NCBI GenBank assembly: GCA_036338025.1
Contig: JAYZDB010000021.1
Coordinates: 1 to 8,245 of the forward strand
Origin: JAYZDB01 sp036338025
GTDB lineage: Bacteria; Planctomycetota; UBA1135; UBA2386
Length of the DNA stretch: 8,245 nucleotides
Direction of reading: 5' to 3'
Positions 6,538-8,245 of the stretch are shown piece after piece. Both the position numbers and the translations under genes were made by a program. A model generated the notes under the pieces. That model searched no databases. It worked only from the letters and a program-made list of their open reading frames with translations, and was not told the origin of the DNA. The first letter of the stretch is position 1; each line of letters begins with the position of its first letter.

Positions 6538-7095
6538 ATGGCCTGGATTGAAACCGTCGCACAGGGTGAAGCCCAAGGAGACCTCACCCCGATCTACGAC
6601 TCCGCCATCCGACGATCCGGCCGGGTCTACAGCATCCTACGCCTGATGTCTTTGCAGCCCGAAATCCTGCAGGCCTCGATGGGCCTCTACCAGGCCACGA
6701 CAACCCACCCGAAGTCGCCGCTACCGCGCTGGTTTCGCGAGTTGATCGCGGTGCACGTATCGCGGCTCAACAACTGTTTCTATTGAGAACACACCCACCT
6801 GGGCGACCTCCGTGCCGAGGCCCCGAAAGACATCATCGAAACCCTGGTCTCCAGCGATCCACGGCCGGTCTTGTCCAGCACGCACCAGGCCCTCTACGAC
6901 TACGTCATCAAGCTGACCCTCGAGCCGGCCAAATGCTGCCAGGCCGACGTCATTGCACTACGCGAAGTCGGTGCCAGCGACCTGGAGATCCACGCAACGG
7001 TGCAGGTAGCAGCCTACTTCAACTACATCAATCGGGTAGCGGACTCCCTGGGTGTGGACCCTGAGCCCGAGATGCAAGACCCAGGTGAAGCCTGA
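6538..7095 (+). CDS. AhpD-like peroxidase-related selenoprotein with C-F-Y-Sec motif (TGA at 6784-6786 read through)
   Basis: Read through one in-frame TGA, this is a single 185-residue protein of the AhpD / carboxymuconolactone decarboxylase superfamily ('peroxidase-related' subgroup). The start M1-A-W-I-E-T and the segment L69-I-A-V-H-V-S-R-L-N-N match the family. The redox motif is C80-F-Y-U83-E-H-T-H87, i.e. CxxUxxxH, where relatives have CxxCxxxH. E68 lies 12 residues before C80, as the relay Glu does in mycobacterial AhpD. After the TGA the frame keeps family character: L-T-L-E-P-A, A136-D-V-I-A-L-R, then A-A-Y-F-N-Y-I-N-R-x-A-D-S-L-G-V. The likely role is thiol/selenol peroxidase or disulfide reductase in the cytoplasm. 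Vicinal C133-C134 may help resolve the selenenyl form. It lies 5 bases after the nuclease gene. If the TGA were a true stop, only an 82-aa stub without a redox pair would be made. A sequencing error or pseudogene is the alternative. Confidence 0.85.
6784..6786 (+). other. TGA recoding site, predicted selenocysteine codon
   Basis: In-frame TGA as codon 83 of the AhpD-like gene, three residues after C80 and four before H87. It occupies the position of the second redox cysteine of CxxCxxxH. The reading frame is open for 81 codons before (after the ATG) and 102 after, with no frameshift. Placement on a catalytic Cys, rather than at a random site, is the main argument for selenocysteine. Confidence 0.83.
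6800..6825 (+). promoter_or_regulatory. Candidate bacterial SECIS hairpin
   Basis: Immediately 3' of the TGA, inside the coding region. The upper stem is C-C-T-C (6807-6810) with G-A-G-G (6817-6820), closing a 6-base loop C-G-T-G-C-C. Below an internal loop (6804-6806 against 6821), T-G-G-G (6800-6803) pairs with C-C-C-G (6822-6825), including one T-G wobble. The loop has G at its second position, followed by T. That G (6812) lies 25 bases after the TGA, within the range described for bacterial SECIS elements read by SelB. The structure was found by eye with no folding calculation, and a competing 3-bp pairing (6802-6804 with 6814-6816) exists. Confidence 0.6.
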
Positions 7096-7104
7096 CCAGG
7101 CGAC

Positions 7105-7482
7105 ATGGCGAACGACACCACCAGCCGGCTGCCGCTCAGTACGAAGTTGATCCTGGCCAGCTTCGCCATCAAGTTCGTAGTCGACGTCTGGGTAATCTCG
7201 GCCCAATGGCCGGACTTCTCCCGCCCCAAGCTCGGCATCGCCATCACCGTGCCTTTCGTCATCTGGGGCCTGCTCAAACGATGGAACTGGGCGATGTGCA
7301 TCGCCGGCGTGGTGTGTTTTTTCTGGATCGCCTTCCTGGTGGCCCGGTCGATCGCCCCATTCCTCACCATTGGCAAGCTCGATTCACCCTTCCCCTGGTC
7401 CAATCTGCTGGCTCTACCGACGGTGATCCTGGTGCTGAACAGCCTGCGGTTCGAAGACGAGGCCGGACCATCGAAATCGTGA
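7105..7482 (+). CDS. Small hypothetical membrane protein, four predicted helices
   Basis: A 125-aa protein that I do not recognise. Four hydrophobic stretches, at about residues 14-32, 42-57, 62-82 and 97-114, suggest a four-helix inner-membrane protein with short polar ends and an acidic C-terminal tail (F-E-D-E-A). Basic residues K59-R60 separate the second and third helices. Trp and Phe are frequent, and there is no conserved catalytic signature or Cys pair (two lone Cys, C65 and C71). It begins 9 bases after the selenoprotein stop and is followed by a terminator-like hairpin, so it is probably the last gene of the plus-strand transcript. Proximity to the AhpD-like gene does not by itself give it a redox role. 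Confidence 0.72.
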   Translation: MANDTTSRLPLSTKLILASFAIKFVVDVWVISAQWPDFSRPKLGIAITVPFVIWGLLKRWNWAMCIAGVVCFFWIAFLVARSIAPFLTIGKLDSPFPWSNLLALPTVILVLNSLRFEDEAGPSKS

Positions 7483-7494
7483 CCTCCAGCCGAC

Positions 7495-7520
7495 ATATGC
7501 GGCCTGCCGCGTATTTCGTT
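7495..7520 (+). terminator. Probable intrinsic terminator of the ruvB-tgt cluster
   Basis: An 8-bp stem (7495-7502 with 7507-7514) around the loop C-C-T-G. Seven pairs are Watson-Crick and one is T-G; the upper half is GC-rich. It is followed by TTCGTT, a weak T-tract. It starts 12 bases after the stop of the membrane-protein gene, a typical place for a terminator. The broken T-run lowers confidence. Confidence 0.5.
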
Positions 7521-7565
7521 ACGAGATTCGCACCTCCGACGTGATAGCCGCCTCCGTATGCTAGG

Positions 7566-7583
7566 GGTTCGATTCTCCGAACC
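7566..7583 (+). repeat. 6-bp inverted repeat in the leader of the VPS10-like gene
   Basis: GGTTCG (7566-7571) and CGAACC (7578-7583) are exact reverse complements around a 6-base loop, ending 15 bases before the ATG at 7599. It could be a leader hairpin or an operator. A TATGCT at 7557-7562 just upstream resembles a -10 box, but no -35 is seen at 16-18 bases. Confidence 0.3.
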
Positions 7584-7598
7584 AAGTCTCCATAGCGC

Positions 7599-8245
7599 AT
7601 GCGCAACACTCCTCGCCTGATCCAGACCTCACTCTCCACCGCCGTGCTGAGCCTGCTGCTGGCAGCGGTGATTCCTCAAACCGGCCACGCCCAGTCCACG
7701 GTCTACACACCGGCCCTGGTCGACAAGCTGAGCTGGCGACCGATCGGGCCGGCCAACATGTGCGGCCGGGTCACCGACTTCGAGCCGGTCGAAAGCCGGC
7801 CCGGCACCTGGTACATGGCGGCGGCGGCGGGCGGCCTGTTCAAGTCGGTCAACGCCGGCACCACCTGGAAACCCCTGTTCCAGGATCAAGGCACCGCATC
7901 GATCGGCGACGTGGCGGTCGCTCCATCCAACCCTGACATCGTCTGGGTAGGCACCGGCGAGGAGAACGGGCGCAACTCGGTGTCTTGGGGCGACGGCGTC
8001 TACAAGTCCACGGACGGCGGCAAGACCTTCACAAAGGTCGGCCTGGAACGCAGTTTCCAGATCGGCCACATCGCCATCCATCCCCAAAATCCCGACATCG
8101 TGTACGTCGGAGCACTCGGCGAATTATGGGGCGACAACGAGGAACGCGGTCTGTATCGAACCCAGGACGGTGGCAAGAGCTGGCAGAAAATCCTCGACCT
8201 GGATGACAAGACCGGCTGCATCGACGTGCGGATCGAGCCCTCGAA
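7599..8245 (+). CDS. Secreted VPS10/sortilin-like BNR-repeat protein (N-terminal part, cut by window end)
   Basis: Open from the ATG at 7599 to the window edge (215 codons, no stop). Residues 1-31 form a Sec signal peptide: basic start, hydrophobic S-L-L-L-A-A-V-I, then G-H-A before a likely cleavage site. The mature start has W46-R-P-I-G-P-A-N-M-C-G-R-V, typical of large exported beta-propeller proteins labelled 'WD40/YVTN/BNR-like' or 'VPS10 domain' (often misnamed glycosyl hydrolase). Three Asp-box (BNR) motifs are visible about 50 residues apart: S83-V-N-A-G-T-T-W, S137-T-D-G-G-K-T-F and T188-Q-D-G-G-K-S-W. Each is followed by a blade ending like P-D-I-V-W-V-G-T-G or P-D-I-V-Y-V-G-A. Whole proteins of this kind are usually around 1,000 aa, so most is missing. 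It is separated from the upstream cluster by a terminator-like hairpin. Ligand or substrate is unknown. Confidence 0.88.
   Translation, partial: MRNTPRLIQTSLSTAVLSLLLAAVIPQTGHAQSTVYTPALVDKLSWRPIGPANMCGRVTDFEPVESRPGTWYMAAAAGGLFKSVNAGTTWKPLFQDQGTASIGDVAVAPSNPDIVWVGTGEENGRNSVSWGDGVYKSTDGGKTFTKVGLERSFQIGHIAIHPQNPDIVYVGALGELWGDNEERGLYRTQDGGKSWQKILDLDDKTGCIDVRIEPS

Noticed and set aside
6538..6786. An 82-residue free-standing protein ending at the TGA, followed by a separate gene from 6871
   Set aside because: The two pieces are in the same frame and together make one AhpD-like domain. The break falls on the catalytic Cys position, and the downstream start at 6871 would be a TTG in mid-domain.
7557..7600. 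GGTTCGATTC followed by CCA-like bases, reminiscent of a tRNA T-arm and 3' end
   Set aside because: The T-stem does not pair over five bases. No D-arm, anticodon arm or matching acceptor strand exists upstream, so it is only a local hairpin.
1..8245. CRISPR arrays, insertion sequences, integrase sites or phage genes
   Set aside because: No regularly spaced repeats, transposase motifs or terminal inverted repeats were seen; the window is mostly dense single-copy coding sequence.

Overview
This is a GC-rich bacterial window holding two divergently oriented gene clusters and the start of a ninth gene. The organism cannot be fixed from sequence. Recognisable Shine-Dalgarno sites are scarce, the quinone genes look non-proteobacterial, and there is a large secreted VPS10/BNR-repeat protein. 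Together these suggest a Planctomycetota-like or similar environmental lineage; this is inference only.

Left half (minus strand, reading right to left from about 3124 to 57): a tightly packed quinone operon. It runs ubiE/menG-type C-methyltransferase, CPBP-family membrane protease-like protein, UbiX-type flavin prenyltransferase, UbiA-family aromatic prenyltransferase. The last three genes are joined by two 1-base TGATG stop/start overlaps, which implies translational coupling. Prenylation, prenyl-FMN supply for a UbiD-type decarboxylase, and ring methylation are the late steps of menaquinone synthesis by the futalosine route, or of ubiquinone synthesis. The sequence favours the menaquinone reading but does not prove it.

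Centre (3125-3337): a short divergent intergenic region with a perfect 7-bp hairpin and a 10-bp-phased heptamer repeat.

Right half (plus strand, 3338 to 7482): ruvB (Holliday junction motor) and tgt (queuosine tRNA-guanine transglycosylase) overlap by ATGA. They are followed at short spacing by a probable lipoprotein of the endonuclease/exonuclease/phosphatase fold, an AhpD-like redox protein, and a small four-helix membrane protein. A terminator-like hairpin follows at 7495-7520.

The most striking observation is in the AhpD-like gene (6538-7095). Its frame is interrupted by one TGA exactly where the second cysteine of the CxxC redox motif belongs (C-F-Y-TGA-E-H-T-H). The same frame then continues for about 100 codons with clear family character. 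A hairpin with a G in its apical loop lies at bacterial SECIS distance. This is best read as a selenocysteine codon, making the gene one 185-residue selenoprotein rather than two broken ORFs.

Right edge (7599 onward): the N-terminal 215 codons of a secreted VPS10/sortilin-like BNR-repeat protein, cut by the window end.
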